A stretch of 64,000 nt of DNA from CAWFKS01 sp963816435. Lineage in GTDB: Bacteria; Pseudomonadota; Alphaproteobacteria; Rhizobiales; Rhizobiaceae. This document shows positions 1 through 10,731 of this stretch, piece by piece (positions within the stretch are counted from its first letter, which is position 1; each line of letters starts with the position of its first letter). The stretch is from NCBI GenBank assembly GCA_963816435.1, contig CAWFKS010000005.1:186001-250000 (forward strand), in the 5' to 3' direction. Made by a program: the position numbers and the translations under genes. The notes beneath the pieces were generated by a model. That model had not been told where the DNA came from. It ran no database searches and saw only the letters and a program-made list of their open reading frames with translations.

Positions 1-15
1 GCCGCCGAAGAATAG
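1..15 (+). CDS. rpsE: 3' end of rpsE (ribosomal protein S5), partial
   Basis: The first five codons read Ala-Ala-Glu-Glu-stop, 27 bases before rpmD. In the conserved spc operon rpsE always precedes rpmD, and the S5 C-terminus is often Ala/Glu-rich in this group. The assignment rests on position only, because too little sequence is present to recognise the protein. Confidence 0.5.
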   Translation, partial: AAEE

Positions 16-42
16 CGGCGCGTCGACCAGGGGATTACGATC

Positions 43-240
43 ATGGCCAAGAAACAGGGCAAGACCGTTACGGTCGAGCAGACCGGCAGCGCCATTCGCC
101 GCCCGTCCGAGCAGCGCGCGACGCTGATCGGGCTGGGCCTCAACAAGTTGCATCGTCGTTCGACGCTGGAGGATACGCCTTCGGTGCGCGGCATGATCGC
201 GCGCGTGCAGCACCTCGTGCGCGTCGTCGACGAAGCCTAG
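43..240 (+). CDS. rpmD: 50S ribosomal protein L30
   Basis: This 65-residue protein has the L30 core: the [20 protein letters not shown] stretch, then a C-terminal [15 protein letters not shown] helix. L30 binds 23S rRNA in the large subunit. The length is normal for the short bacterial form. The gene sits between rpsE and rplO as in the standard spc operon and is co-transcribed with rplO, 21 bases downstream. Confidence 0.96.
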   Translation: MAKKQGKTVTVEQTGSAIRRPSEQRATLIGLGLNKLHRRSTLEDTPSVRGMIARVQHLVRVVDEA

Positions 241-261
241 TTCGACGCGGGAGATTTTTCG

Positions 262-735
262 ATGAAACTCAACGAACTGCGTGACCGCGAAGGCGCGACC
301 CATTCGCGCAAGCGCGTCGGACGCGGCATCGGCTCGGGCTCCGGCAAGACCGGCGGCCGCGGCGTCAAGGGCCAGAAGTCCCGTTCGGGCGTCGCGCTCA
401 ACGGCTTCGAGGGCGGCCAGATGCCGATCTACCGCCGTCTGCCGAAGCGTGGCTTCAAGAACCTCTTCGGCAAGGACTTCAACACCGTGTCGGTGGCGCG
501 CGTCCAGGCCGCCGTCGACGCCAAGAAGCTCGACGCCAAGGAGACGGTGACGGCCGAGGCGCTCGCCAAGGCCGGCGTTATCCGCCGCGTCAAGGACGGC
601 GTTCGCCTGCTCGGTGACGGCGAGATCAAGACCAAGCTCGCCTTCGATATCGCCGGCGCTTCCAAGACGGCGATCGAGAAGGTCGAGAAGGCTGGCGGTT
701 CGGTCAAGCTGCCTGAAGCGGCCCCGGCCGAATAG
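262..735 (+). CDS. rplO: 50S ribosomal protein L15
   Basis: This 157-residue protein has the basic, glycine-rich L15 N-terminus (residues about 13-45, including [20 protein letters not shown]) and the C-terminal [10 protein letters not shown] element. L15 is a late-assembling large-subunit protein bound to 23S rRNA. It lies directly upstream of secY, the universal order. The 179 bases to secY show no terminator, so secY and adk are probably read from the same transcript. Confidence 0.97.
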   Translation: MKLNELRDREGATHSRKRVGRGIGSGSGKTGGRGVKGQKSRSGVALNGFEGGQMPIYRRLPKRGFKNLFGKDFNTVSVARVQAAVDAKKLDAKETVTAEALAKAGVIRRVKDGVRLLGDGEIKTKLAFDIAGASKTAIEKVEKAGGSVKLPEAAPAE

Positions 736-914
736 ACTTGTTTGACGGGCGGCGGCACGCTCGCGATCGGGCTGAAAGGTCGCAGGACCTGATGCCGGCG
801 CGCAGCGGCCGCCGCTTGCATCTTTGCCGGCCGGAGCCTATCTCGTGGCTTCGGCGACATGCGTGCCTGCCTGAAGGCGCCTACGCGCGCGCATGACGAA
901 GCGGAGAACTCCTC

Positions 915-2251
<1,337 letters not shown>

Positions 2252-2255
<4 letters not shown>

Positions 2256-2842
2256 GATTGATATTGCTCGGACCGCCGGGCGCCGGGAAGGGGACCCAGG
2301 CGCAGCGGCTGGTCGAGAAACATGGAATTCCGCAGCTTTCCACCGGTGACATGCTGCGTGCGGCGGTCGCCGGGGAAACGGAGATCGGCCTGCGGGCCAA
2401 GGCGGTGATGGATGCCGGCGAACTCGTCTCCGACGAGATCGTCAACGCCATTGTCGCCGAGCGCGTCGAACAGTCCGATTGCGCGCGCGGCTTCATCCTC
2501 GACGGATACCCTCGCACGCTCGCGCAGGCCGACGCGGTCGAGGCGATGCTGCGCGAGCGCGGCCTGAAGCTCGATGCCGTGGTCGAACTCGTCGTCGACG
2601 ACAAGGCGCTCGTCGGGCGCATCGTCAAGCGGGCAGAGGACGCCCGCGCAGCCGGTCAGCCCGTTCGCAAGGACGACAACCCCGAGGTCTTCGAGGACCG
2701 TCTGCGCGAGTACTACAAGAAGACCGCGCCGCTGGTCGGCTACTATTATGCCAAGGGGATGCTGAAGAGCGTCGACGGCATGGCCACCATCGACGAGGTC
2801 ACGGCGAAGATCGACGCGGTTCTGGGCACGGTGACTGCCTAG
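2252..2842 (+). CDS. adk: Adenylate kinase
   Basis: This 196-residue enzyme catalyses ATP + AMP to 2 ADP. The P-loop [10 protein letters not shown] is at residues 7-16, STGDML and the AMP-binding DGYPRT motif follow, and RLREYYKKT is near the C-terminus. It is the short-LID form, going from RIVKR to the [10 protein letters not shown] segment without the zinc/long-LID insertion; this is usual in alphaproteobacteria. It overlaps secY by four bases, the ancient secY-adk arrangement. Confidence 0.97.
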
Positions 2843-3094
2843 GTCTGGCACGGTTGCGCAACCCGTCGAGCTCCGGTTCAGCGGCCTTGCACGGCGTCTG
2901 CTGATTCAGGCAAGGGGCCGGTTGACAGGTCTGGGAGACCGGACTATAGCGGCGCGTCTCCCATCCAGACGCGTTTTGGCCGGGCCGTGAGGCTCGGCTT
3001 CGTCATTGGGAAAAGATAAACCGCAGGGGCCGGCCTCCACCGGACGCGGGATAACCTTGAAGCGCCGGCATTGCCGGCCCATATGGAGAAGAAG

Positions 3095-3463
3095 ATGGCT
3101 CGTATAGCCGGCGTCAATATTCCGACCAACAAGCGCGTCGTCATCGCGCTGCAGTACATCCACGGCATCGGACCGAAGCTCGCCAAGGACATCACCGAGA
3201 AGGTGGGTATCCCGGCGGATCGTCGTGTCCATCAGCTCACCGATGCCGAGGTGATGCAGATTCGCGAGACGATCGACCGCGACTACCAGGTCGAAGGCGA
3301 CCTGCGTCGCGAAGTGTCGATGAACATCAAGCGCCTGATGGACCTTGGCTCTTACCGAGGTCTTCGCCATCGTCGGTCGCTTCCGGTCCGCGGCCAGCGC
3401 ACGCACACCAACGCGCGCACCCGCAAGGGCCCGGCCAAGCCGATCGCAGGCAAGAAGAAGTAA
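3095..3463 (+). CDS. rpsM: 30S ribosomal protein S13
   Basis: This 122-residue S13 protein begins [15 protein letters not shown] and ends in the basic tail [15 protein letters not shown] that contacts tRNA. The helix-two-turn-helix [16 protein letters not shown] and the motif [18 protein letters not shown] are intact. An upstream in-frame ATG at 3071 would add eight residues not found in the family; the ATG at 3095, after GGAGAAGAAG, is preferred. It opens the alpha-operon portion, 252 bases after adk. Confidence 0.96.
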   Translation: MARIAGVNIPTNKRVVIALQYIHGIGPKLAKDITEKVGIPADRRVHQLTDAEVMQIRETIDRDYQVEGDLRREVSMNIKRLMDLGSYRGLRHRRSLPVRGQRTHTNARTRKGPAKPIAGKKK

Positions 3464-3484
3464 GCTTGGGGAGTAGGGCGGTAA

Positions 3485-3547
3485 GGCAGTAGGGCAGTAT
3501 GTTTCGGCTGAAGCCGGCCGATATCTGAAACATACTCCCCTACTGCC
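3485..3547. repeat. Large inverted repeat between rpsM and rpsK
   Basis: Two 21-base arms, 3485-3505 and 3527-3547, are reverse complements with 20 of 21 matches around a 21-base loop. Both arms carry AGTAGGG-type heptamers, and further copies extend the pattern outward (GAGTAGGG near 3471, CCCCTACTGCC near 3553-3563). The hairpin lies inside the ribosomal operon, so it is unlikely to be a strong terminator. It may be a dispersed intergenic repeat or an RNA-processing or pausing element. No protein is encoded here. Confidence 0.7.
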
Positions 3548-3622
3548 CTATTCCCCTACTGCCTTCAATTAGGTGTAGCCGCTGGCGTTACGGCGGCGTC
3601 GATATCGAACGAAAGGACTGAA

Positions 3623-4012
3623 ATGGCCAAGGAAGCCGCACGTGTTCGCCGCCGCGAGCGCAAGAACATCTCGTCGGGCGTCGCGCATGTGAACTCGACC
3701 TTCAACAACACCATGATCACCATCACGGACGCGCAGGGCAATGCGATTGCCTGGTCGTCGGCCGGTGCCCAGGGATTCAAGGGGTCGCGCAAGTCGACCC
3801 CGTTCGCAGCCCAGATGGCGGCCGAGGATTGCGCCCGCAAGGCGGCAGAGCACGGCATGCGCACCCTCGAGGTCGAGGTCTGCGGACCCGGCTCCGGCCG
3901 TGAGTCGGCCCTTCGCGCGCTGCAGGCGGCGGGTTTCACGATCACTTCGATTCGTGACGTGACGCCGATCCCGCACAATGGCTGCCGCCCGCGCAAGAAG
4001 CGCCGCGTCTAG
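3623..4012 (+). CDS. rpsK: 30S ribosomal protein S11
   Basis: This 129-residue S11 protein contains [18 protein letters not shown], the [21 protein letters not shown] core and the C-terminal [17 protein letters not shown]11 lies in the 30S platform near the anticodon of E-site tRNA. The normal order rpsM-rpsK-rpoA-rplQ is kept, but rpsD is absent from the cluster, as is common in alphaproteobacteria. AGGACTGAA precedes the ATG. Confidence 0.97.
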   Translation: MAKEAARVRRRERKNISSGVAHVNSTFNNTMITITDAQGNAIAWSSAGAQGFKGSRKSTPFAAQMAAEDCARKAAEHGMRTLEVEVCGPGSGRESALRALQAAGFTITSIRDVTPIPHNGCRPRKKRRV

Positions 4013-4127
4013 GAAGAACAAGAACTGCCGCGCGAGCGTCGGCCGCAAACAGGCGTCCGGCGCTCCTCCACGGTCTCCAGATCGCCCGTCACGATTGGAT
4101 GGTGACGGGGCACGGAAGGAAGACATC

Positions 4128-5138
4128 ATGATCCAGAAAAACTGGCAGGAACTGATCAAGCCCAACAAGATCGAGTTCTCCTCCAAGAACAAGACGGTGA
4201 CGACGCTCGTCGCCGAGCCGCTCGAGCGAGGCTTCGGCCTGACGCTCGGCAACGCGCTACGCCGCGTGCTGCTGTCGTCGCTGCGCGGCGCCGCCGTCAC
4301 CGCCGTCCAGATCGACGGCGTGCTGCACGAGTTCTCCTCGATTGCCGGCGTCCGCGAGGACGTCACCGACATCGTGCTGAACATCAAGGAAATCGCCATC
4401 AAGATGGAAGGCGACGGGCCCAAGCGCATGGTCGTGCGCAAGCAGGGTCCGGGCGTCGTCAGCGCCGGTGACATCCAGACCGTGGGCGACGTCGAGATCC
4501 TCAACCCCGATCACGTCATCTGCACGCTGGACGAGGGTGCGGAAATCCGCATGGAGTTCACCGTCGATTCCGGCAAGGGCTACGTCCCGGCCGACCGCAA
4601 CCGCGCCGAGGATGCGCCGATCGGCCTGATCCCGGTCGACAGCCTCTATTCGCCGGTCAAGAAGGTCTCCTACAAGGTCGAGAACACCCGCGAGGGCCAG
4701 GTGCTCGACTACGACAAGCTGACCATGACCATCGAGACCGACGGCTCGATCACCGGCGAGGACGCCATCGCGTTCGCCGCCCGCATCCTGCAGGACCAGC
4801 TGGCCCTCTTCGTCAATTTCGAGGAGCCGCAGAAGGAACAGCCTTCCGAGCAGGTCACCGAGCTCGCGTTCAACCCGGCGCTGCTCAAGAAGGTCGACGA
4901 GCTGGAGCTGTCGGTGCGTTCGGCGAATTGCCTGAAGAACGACAACATCGTCTATATCGGCGACCTGATCCAGAAGACCGAAGCCGAGATGCTGCGCACG
5001 CCGAATTTCGGCCGCAAGTCGCTCAACGAGATCAAGGAAGTTCTCGCCGCGATGGGTCTGCATCTGGGAATGGAAGTGCCGGACTGGCCGCCGGACAACA
5101 TCGAAGACCTGGCCAAGCGTTACGAAGACCAGTATTGA
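4128..5138 (+). CDS. rpoA: RNA polymerase alpha subunit
   Basis: This 336-residue alpha subunit begins [13 protein letters not shown]. The N-terminal dimerisation and assembly domain (residues about 1-235) contains [21 protein letters not shown] flexible linker leads to the C-terminal domain (about 255-325) with [17 protein letters not shown] and [13 protein letters not shown], the part that contacts UP elements and activators. A longer in-frame opening from 3978 overlaps rpsK and has no family-like sequence; the ATG at 4128 follows GGAAGGAAG. Confidence 0.97.
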   Translation: MIQKNWQELIKPNKIEFSSKNKTVTTLVAEPLERGFGLTLGNALRRVLLSSLRGAAVTAVQIDGVLHEFSSIAGVREDVTDIVLNIKEIAIKMEGDGPKRMVVRKQGPGVVSAGDIQTVGDVEILNPDHVICTLDEGAEIRMEFTVDSGKGYVPADRNRAEDAPIGLIPVDSLYSPVKKVSYKVENTREGQVLDYDKLTMTIETDGSITGEDAIAFAARILQDQLALFVNFEEPQKEQPSEQVTELAFNPALLKKVDELELSVRSANCLKNDNIVYIGDLIQKTEAEMLRTPNFGRKSLNEIKEVLAAMGLHLGMEVPDWPPDNIEDLAKRYEDQY

Positions 5139-5177
5139 GGCGCGGATTCACCGCCCGGAATTTGAAGGAGAAAGGCG

Positions 5178-5606
5178 ATGCGCCACGGAAAATCCGGTCG
5201 CAAGCTGAACCGAACCGCAAGTCACCGCAAGGCGCTGTTTTCGAACATGGCGGCCTCGCTGATCGAGCATGAGCAGATCGTCACCACGCTGCCCAAGGCC
5301 AAGGAACTTCGCCCGATCGTGGAGAAGCTCGTGACTCTGGGCAAGCGCGGCGACCTGCACGCCCGCCGCCAGGCGGCCTCGCAGATCGGTTCCGAGGATG
5401 CCGCCAAGCGGCTGTTCGACACGATCGCTCCGCGCTATGCCTCCCGCAACGGCGGCTATCTGCGCATCATGAAGGCGGGCTTCCGCACCGGCGACAATGC
5501 GCCGATGGCGGTCATCGAGTTCGTCGATCGTGACGTCGAGGCCAAGGGCGCAGCCGACCGTGCGCGCATGGAGGCCGAGGGCGCCGAAGAGGCCGAAGCC
5601 GCGTGA
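5178..5606 (+). CDS. rplQ: 50S ribosomal protein L17
   Basis: This 142-residue L17 protein has the canonical start [20 protein letters not shown] and the motif [20 protein letters not shown]. The core ends near residue 118, and the acidic Glu/Ala-rich tail is typical of alphaproteobacteria. It is the last gene of the operon, 39 bases after rpoA, and is followed by a strong intrinsic terminator. Confidence 0.97.
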   Translation: MRHGKSGRKLNRTASHRKALFSNMAASLIEHEQIVTTLPKAKELRPIVEKLVTLGKRGDLHARRQAASQIGSEDAAKRLFDTIAPRYASRNGGYLRIMKAGFRTGDNAPMAVIEFVDRDVEAKGAADRARMEAEGAEEAEAA

Positions 5607-5636
5607 GCCGAGCGCGACGCTGCAACGTGTGATACG

Positions 5637-5662
5637 AAAAGGGGCCTGCTGGGCCCCTTTTT
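5637..5662 (+). terminator. Rho-independent terminator of the ribosomal operon
   Basis: The hairpin GGGGCC-TGCT-GGGCCCC is preceded by AAAA and followed by a run of five T, 31 bases after the rplQ stop. The A tract and T tract extend the pairing, so it could also act in the opposite direction. Confidence 0.9.
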
Positions 5663-5760
5663 CGTTGGCGCTGCTTTGACCCCGAAGTGCGGCCATCGGC
5701 CATCTGTTTTGCACATTCGGCGCGGAATAGATGGCGTGTGTCATCTGGGGAGATCAAGTC

Positions 5761-7248
5761 ATGCCGCATCGTCGCCGTTTCCGCCTGGCAGCCGTCGCCG
5801 TCGTTCTGACGCTGGCAGCGGGCCTTTCCGCCTCGTTCGCACTCGCCGACGATGCAAAGTCGCCGCTGCAGGAATTCGGCCAGGCGATAACCGACCTGTT
5901 GCGCGGCACCCAGGACGCGGTGACGGGCCACAAGCGGATACCGTTCGGCCGCCGCGAGATCGAACTCTCCTTCGCGCCGCTTGTGAAGGAGACGGCGCCG
6001 GCGGTCGTGAACGTCTATGCCTCCCAGCAGGTGCAGGTGCAGTCGCCCTTTGCCGGCGATCCGTTCTTCGAGCAGTTCTTCGGGCAGCAGATGCCGCCGC
6101 GCGTCCAGCAGTCGCTGGGCTCCGGCGTCATCGTCGATCCGTCCGGGCTCGTGGTGACCAACTACCATGTCATCGGCAATGCCGACGAGGTGAAGGTGGC
6201 GACCGCCGACGGACGCGAGTTCGAGAGCAAGATCCTCCTGAAGGACCAGTCGCTCGACCTGGCGGTGCTCAAGATCGATTCCCCGGATCCGTTCCCGACC
6301 ATCCAGATCGGCGATTCCGACGCGCTCGAGGTCGGTGACCTTGTGCTCGCCATCGGCAATCCGTTCGGCGTCGGGCAGACCACGACTTCCGGCATCGTCT
6401 CGGCGCTGGCGCGCACGCATCTCGGCATTTCCGATTTCGGCTTCTTCATCCAGACGGACGCGGCGATCAATCCGGGCAATTCCGGCGGTGCGTTGATCGA
6501 CATGGCCGGCGACCTCGTCGGCATCAACTCGGCGATCTACAGCCGCTCGGGCGGTTCGATAGGCATCGGCTTCGCCATTCCCTCCAACATGGTGCGTGCC
6601 TTCGTCGATGCGGCGAAGACAGGTGCCGACCATTTCGAGCGGCCATACATGGGCGCCGATTTCGCACCGGTGACGCGTGACATCGCCGACGCGCTCGGAA
6701 TGGGGCGGCCGACCGGCGCGCTCGTCAACTCGGTCGCCAAGGACGGGCCGGCTGCCAAGGCTGGCATCAAGGCCGGCGATGTCGTCCTGGCGATGAACGG
6801 CGCCGACATCGAGCACCCCGACGCGCTCGACTATCGCCTTGCGACACAGCCCGTGGACGGCACTGTGGAATTCACGGTGCTGCGCCAGAATAAGAAGTTC
6901 ACCGTCACGGTGCATCTGGAACGAGCACCGGAAGGCGCTTCGGCCACACAGGTCACCATCGACGGCTCCGGGCCGTTCGCCGGGGCCAAGGTGGCATTGC
7001 TGTCGCCGCGTCTGGCGCAACGCCTGCGACTGCCCTCGCAGGCAAAGGGCGTGGTGATCGTGGACATCGAGCGCAACTCGCCGGCGGCGGGCATCGGCTT
7101 CCGTCCCGGCGACATCGTGCGCGAGGTCAACGGTGAACAGATCGACACGGCCGACAAGCTGGAGCAGATTGCAAACACCGATACGCGCTGGTGGCGCTTC
7201 ACGCTCGACCGTGACGGCCGCACCCTGCGCCAGGTGTTGCGCTACTGA
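5761..7248 (+). CDS. Do-family (DegP/HtrA) periplasmic serine protease
   Basis: This 495-residue HtrA-type protease/chaperone degrades or refolds misfolded envelope proteins. An N-terminal signal sequence (residues about 1-29, ending SFALA) leads to a trypsin-like domain with the triad His136 (NYHVIG), Asp166 (SLDLAVLK) and Ser241 (NPGNSGGAL). Two PDZ domains follow, about residues 290-380 (GPAAKAGIKAGDVVLAMNG) and 400-490 (SPAAGIGFRPGDIVREVNG). An upstream in-frame ATG at 5731 is possible, but the ATG at 5761 follows GGGGAGATCAAG and starts directly at the signal peptide. Confidence 0.93.
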   Translation: MPHRRRFRLAAVAVVLTLAAGLSASFALADDAKSPLQEFGQAITDLLRGTQDAVTGHKRIPFGRREIELSFAPLVKETAPAVVNVYASQQVQVQSPFAGDPFFEQFFGQQMPPRVQQSLGSGVIVDPSGLVVTNYHVIGNADEVKVATADGREFESKILLKDQSLDLAVLKIDSPDPFPTIQIGDSDALEVGDLVLAIGNPFGVGQTTTSGIVSALARTHLGISDFGFFIQTDAAINPGNSGGALIDMAGDLVGINSAIYSRSGGSIGIGFAIPSNMVRAFVDAAKTGADHFERPYMGADFAPVTRDIADALGMGRPTGALVNSVAKDGPAAKAGIKAGDVVLAMNGADIEHPDALDYRLATQPVDGTVEFTVLRQNKKFTVTVHLERAPEGASATQVTIDGSGPFAGAKVALLSPRLAQRLRLPSQAKGVVIVDIERNSPAAGIGFRPGDIVREVNGEQIDTADKLEQIANTDTRWWRFTLDRDGRTLRQVLRY

Positions 7249-7264
7249 GGTTCGTTCCGCCGCA

Positions 7265-8581
7265 ATGGCAGATCTTTTCCAGGCAGATGCCGAGAGCAGG
7301 CCGAAGGCCGGCCAGCCGCTTGCCGACCGCCTGCGGCCGGCGACATTGGGTGACGTGGTCGGCCAGGAGCACCTGACCGGCGAGGATGGCGCGCTGACGC
7401 GCATGATCCGCTCGGGCTCGCTCGGTTCGATGGTGTTCTGGGGGCCGCCGGGCACGGGCAAGACGACCGTGGCGCGGCTGCTCGCCGGCGAGACCGGTCT
7501 GGCATTCGAGCAGATCTCGGCGATCTTCTCGGGCGTGGCGGACCTGAAGAAGGTGTTCGAGGCTGCCCGCATGCGCCGCGCCAACGGGCGCCAGACACTG
7601 CTCTTCGTCGACGAGATCCACCGCTTCAACCGTGCCCAGCAGGATTCCTTCCTGCCGGTGATGGAAGACGGCACCGTCATTCTCGTCGGTGCCACCACCG
7701 AAAATCCGTCCTTCGAGCTCAACGCGGCCTTGCTGTCGCGGGCGCGGGTGCTGACGTTCCATTCGCTGGACGGCGCGTCGATCGAGCGTCTGCTGTCGCG
7801 GGCAGAGCAGGCGGAGAAGAGAAAACTGCCACTCGACGACGAGGCGAGGGCGGTGCTCGTGCGCATGGCGGACGGCGACGGCCGAGCCGCCCTGACGCTT
7901 GCCGAGGAGGTCTGGCGTGCGGCGCGCAAGGACGAACTCTTCGATGCCGAGGCGCTGCAGAAGATCGTGCAGCGGCGCGCGCCCGTCTACGACAAGGGCC
8001 AGGATGGCCACTACAACCTGATATCGGCGCTGCACAAGGCGGTGCGGGGCTCCGATCCCGATGCCGCACTCTACTATCTGGCGCGCATGCTCGATGCTGG
8101 CGAGGCGCCGCTCTACCTTGGCCGCCGCCTCGTGCGCATGGCCTCCGAAGACATCGGTCTGGCCGATCCGCAGGCGCTGGCAGTCGCCAATGCGGCCAAG
8201 GACGCATACGATTATCTTGGCTCTCCGGAGGGTGAGCTCGCGCTCGCCCAAGCCTGCGTCTACCTCGCCACGGCGCCGAAATCGAACGCCGTCTACACCG
8301 CCTACAAGGCGGCCATGCGCGCGGCAAAGGAAAACGGTTCGCTGCTGCCGCCGAAGCACATCCTCAACGCGCCGACCAAGCTGATGAAGGAAGAGGGCTA
8401 CGGCAGCGGCTACGAATACGACCACGACGCGCCCGAGGCGTTTTCGGGCCAGGATTATTTTCCGGACGAAATGGGTCGGCAGACCTTCTACGACCCGCCG
8501 GACCGCGGCTTCGAGCGCGAGATCAGGAAGCGGCTCGACTACTGGTCCAAGCTGCGACGCGAGCGCAGCGGCAAGTCCTGA
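7265..8581 (+). CDS. rarA: Replication-associated recombination protein A (RarA/MgsA)
   Basis: This 438-residue AAA+ ATPase is related to DnaX and eukaryotic WRNIP1 and acts at stalled replication forks. Walker A is GPPGTGKTT and Walker B is LLFVDEIHRFN; the sensor ATTENPSFELNAALLSR motif follows. The C-terminal tetramerisation region contains SALHKAVRGSDPDAALYYLARML and ASEDIGLADP. The start at 7265, 17 bases after the protease stop, gives the family N-terminus (LADRLRP...VVGQEHL). Confidence 0.96.
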   Translation: MADLFQADAESRPKAGQPLADRLRPATLGDVVGQEHLTGEDGALTRMIRSGSLGSMVFWGPPGTGKTTVARLLAGETGLAFEQISAIFSGVADLKKVFEAARMRRANGRQTLLFVDEIHRFNRAQQDSFLPVMEDGTVILVGATTENPSFELNAALLSRARVLTFHSLDGASIERLLSRAEQAEKRKLPLDDEARAVLVRMADGDGRAALTLAEEVWRAARKDELFDAEALQKIVQRRAPVYDKGQDGHYNLISALHKAVRGSDPDAALYYLARMLDAGEAPLYLGRRLVRMASEDIGLADPQALAVANAAKDAYDYLGSPEGELALAQACVYLATAPKSNAVYTAYKAAMRAAKENGSLLPPKHILNAPTKLMKEEGYGSGYEYDHDAPEAFSGQDYFPDEMGRQTFYDPPDRGFEREIRKRLDYWSKLRRERSGKS

Positions 8582-8676
8582 CGAAAGCGCTGTCGCGCCT
8601 TGCTTTTGCTTGACCCGTATCAATGCCACGCTCGCCCCGTCGGGCCACGATGGCGATGCAGGACAGGGAGAGCGCC

Positions 8677-9270
8677 ATGCGCATCGATATCGTCTACGGC
8701 ACCGTCGAGGGACAGACGCGCAAGATCGCACGTCACATCGGCGAAGCGCTTGAGGCGGAAGGCCACGAGGCGCCGATCCACGATGCCGCCGACCTCGCGG
8801 ACTACGAGCCCGAAGAGGCGGACGCGGTCGTCGTCTGCGCGCCCATTCATGCGGGCCGCTATCCCTCCGCGGTGACGCATTGGCTCAAGAAGAATTCGGC
8901 CACACTGAACGAGCGCCCTTCAGCCTTCATTTCCGTGTCGATGGCAGCCGCATCGAAGTTCGATGCCGAGCACAGCGAGATCCAGAAGATCGCCGAGCAT
9001 TTCCTGGAAGGTGTGGGATGGCACCCGGCGCTGGTGCATCAGGCGGCCGGCGCGCTGCGGTTTTCCGAGTACGATTTCTTCAAGCGCATGCTGATGCGCT
9101 ACATCGTTCACAAGGAAGACTCCGACCTCGATCTTCACCGCGACCATGAGTTCACCGACTGGGCGAAGCTCGATGGCTTCGTCACCGAACTCTCTGGCCA
9201 TTGCCGCGAGCGGCAGGCAGGCGGACCGGACTACGGGCAGCGCCTGAGCCCCTCATGCGTGACCGGCTAG
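8677..9270 (+). CDS. HemG-like flavodoxin-domain protein (possible menaquinone-dependent protoporphyrinogen oxidase)
   Basis: This 197-residue flavodoxin-fold protein has the FMN-phosphate loop YGTVEGQTRKIARHI at residues about 6-20 and the second loop VVVCAPIHAGRYPS. The length, and the later motif EYDFFKRMLMRYIV, match the HemG family (Pfam flavodoxin_5), which oxidises protoporphyrinogen IX in enterobacteria. In rhizobia heme synthesis usually uses another enzyme (HemJ), so the role here is inferred from fold only. ATG 8677 follows GACAGGGAGAG. The run from GGPDYGQ onward looks like a lineage-specific tail. Confidence 0.8.
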   Translation: MRIDIVYGTVEGQTRKIARHIGEALEAEGHEAPIHDAADLADYEPEEADAVVVCAPIHAGRYPSAVTHWLKKNSATLNERPSAFISVSMAAASKFDAEHSEIQKIAEHFLEGVGWHPALVHQAAGALRFSEYDFFKRMLMRYIVHKEDSDLDLHRDHEFTDWAKLDGFVTELSGHCRERQAGGPDYGQRLSPSCVTG

Positions 9271-9348
9271 ATGCCGGGCGGCGACAAAGCGTGCGGTTCG
9301 CCACGATCATCATTTGACTTCGCCGCCCGCTCGCGACAGGACAGCTTC

Positions 9349-9726
9349 ATGAAACACGTCCTGCTCGTTGCCGCCGGCGGCGCATTCGGCGCCGCCTTTC
9401 GCCATCTGACGACGATGGCCGCCATGCGGCTGTTCGGCGGCGGATTCCCATGGGGCACGATGACCGTCAACATCGTCGGCTCGTTCATCATGGGCGCCTT
9501 CATCGAGTTGCTGGCGCGCAAGTTCGGCGCTTCCAGCGAACTGCGCCTGTTCATCGCCACCGGAGTACTCGGCGGTTTCACCACCTTCTCGTCGTTTTCG
9601 CTCGACGTCGCCTTCCTGTTCGAGCGCGGCGAGCAGGGCGTTGCGTTGACCTATGCCGCCGTCAGCGTCGTTGGCGCCATCGCGGCGCTTTTTGCCGGCC
9701 TCTGGCTGGTCCGGGCCCTCGTGTAG
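9349..9726 (+). CDS. crcB: Fluoride efflux channel CrcB/Fluc
   Basis: This 125-residue, four-helix membrane protein has the CrcB signatures GGAFGAAFRHL, PWGTMTVNIVGSFIMG and TGVLGGFTTFSSFSLD. The Asn and the Phe/Thr track residues line the fluoride path in the dual-topology dimer, and a sodium ion sits at the interface. No fluoride riboswitch was recognised in the 78 bases upstream. It is followed nine bases later by the pseudouridine synthase gene. Confidence 0.95.
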   Translation: MKHVLLVAAGGAFGAAFRHLTTMAAMRLFGGGFPWGTMTVNIVGSFIMGAFIELLARKFGASSELRLFIATGVLGGFTTFSSFSLDVAFLFERGEQGVALTYAAVSVVGAIAALFAGLWLVRALV

Positions 9727-9735
9727 GAGCCGCGG

Positions 9736-10731
9736 ATGCCGGGCGTCGAACAGATCGAGGTGGAAAGCGGCGAGGCGGGCATGCGCCTCGACCGCTGGTT
9801 CAAGTCACACTATCCGGGGCTCGGCTTCGGGCAGTTGCAGAAGCTGTTGCGCTCCGGCCAGGTGCGCGTCGATGGCGGGCGGGCGAAGTCGGATACGCGC
9901 GTGCAGCCGGGGCAGGTCGTCCGGGTGCCACCGCTCGCCACGGATCGCAAAAGCGACCAGCCGCCGACCGCGCGAGAGCTGCGCGGCGGCGAGGATGCCG
10001 ACTTGCTGCGTCGGATGCTCCTCCACGAGGACCCCAAGGTCTTCGTGTTCAACAAGCCCGCCGGCCTTGCGGTGCAGGGCGGTTCCGGTGTGTCGCGCCA
10101 CGTCGACGGCATGCTGGAGGCGCTGCGCAGCAAGAAGGGCGAGAAACCGCGGCTGGTTCACAGGCTCGACCGGGACACCTCCGGCGTGCTGGTTGTGGCG
10201 CGCACGCGGCTTGCCGCAATGAAGCTGGCGGAGGCGTTCCGCGCCCGCGAGACGAAGAAGGTCTACTGGGCGCTGGTAAAGGGCGTGCCGAAGCAGTCCA
10301 GCGGCCGCATCTCGAGCTGGCTCGTCAAGGAGCAGACGCCGGATGGCGATCGCATGCGCGTGGCGCGTCACGGCGAACCGGGCGCCGATCATGCCATCTC
10401 GCACTACCGGGTGGTGGAGCAGGCCGGCAACCAGCTGTCGTGGCTGGAGATGGAGCCCTACACCGGCCGCACCCACCAGCTGCGCGTGCACGCCGCCGAA
10501 CTCGGCTGTCCGATCATCGGCGATCCTAAATATTTCGAGGCGGATCAGAACTGGGACTTTCCCGGTGGTATCCAGAACAGGCTGCACCTTCACGCCCGTC
10601 GCATCCTCATTCCGCATCCCGAAGGCGGAATGATCGACGTGACCGCGCCGCTGCCGCCCCACATGCGCCAGAGCTGGAACCTGCTCGGCTTCGACGAGGC
10701 GAGCGCCGGCGAGGCCGGGCAGGGGGAGTGA
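9736..10731 (+). CDS. rluC: Ribosomal large-subunit pseudouridine synthase, RluC/RluD type
   Basis: This 331-residue enzyme converts uridines in 23S rRNA to pseudouridine. An S4 RNA-binding domain (residues about 10-70; MRLDRWFKSHYPGL...GQVRVDGGR) precedes the catalytic domain with the essential aspartate in VHRLDRDTSGVL, and the GRTHQLRVHAAELGCPI motif follows. The likely targets are the RluC positions, but RluD-type specificity cannot be excluded from sequence. The stop overlaps the GTG start of the next gene by four bases. Confidence 0.9.
   Translation: MPGVEQIEVESGEAGMRLDRWFKSHYPGLGFGQLQKLLRSGQVRVDGGRAKSDTRVQPGQVVRVPPLATDRKSDQPPTARELRGGEDADLLRRMLLHEDPKVFVFNKPAGLAVQGGSGVSRHVDGMLEALRSKKGEKPRLVHRLDRDTSGVLVVARTRLAAMKLAEAFRARETKKVYWALVKGVPKQSSGRISSWLVKEQTPDGDRMRVARHGEPGADHAISHYRVVEQAGNQLSWLEMEPYTGRTHQLRVHAAELGCPIIGDPKYFEADQNWDFPGGIQNRLHLHARRILIPHPEGGMIDVTAPLPPHMRQSWNLLGFDEASAGEAGQGE

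Noticed and set aside
5512..7929. An 805-codon minus-strand open frame over the protease and rarA genes
   Set aside because: It is the mirror image of two intact genes in a GC-rich genome, with low-complexity composition. Real function would need independent evidence.
9271..9348. Fluoride riboswitch before crcB
   Set aside because: I looked for the GGNGAUGGNGUUCGCC-type core and pseudoknot and found none in the short gap.
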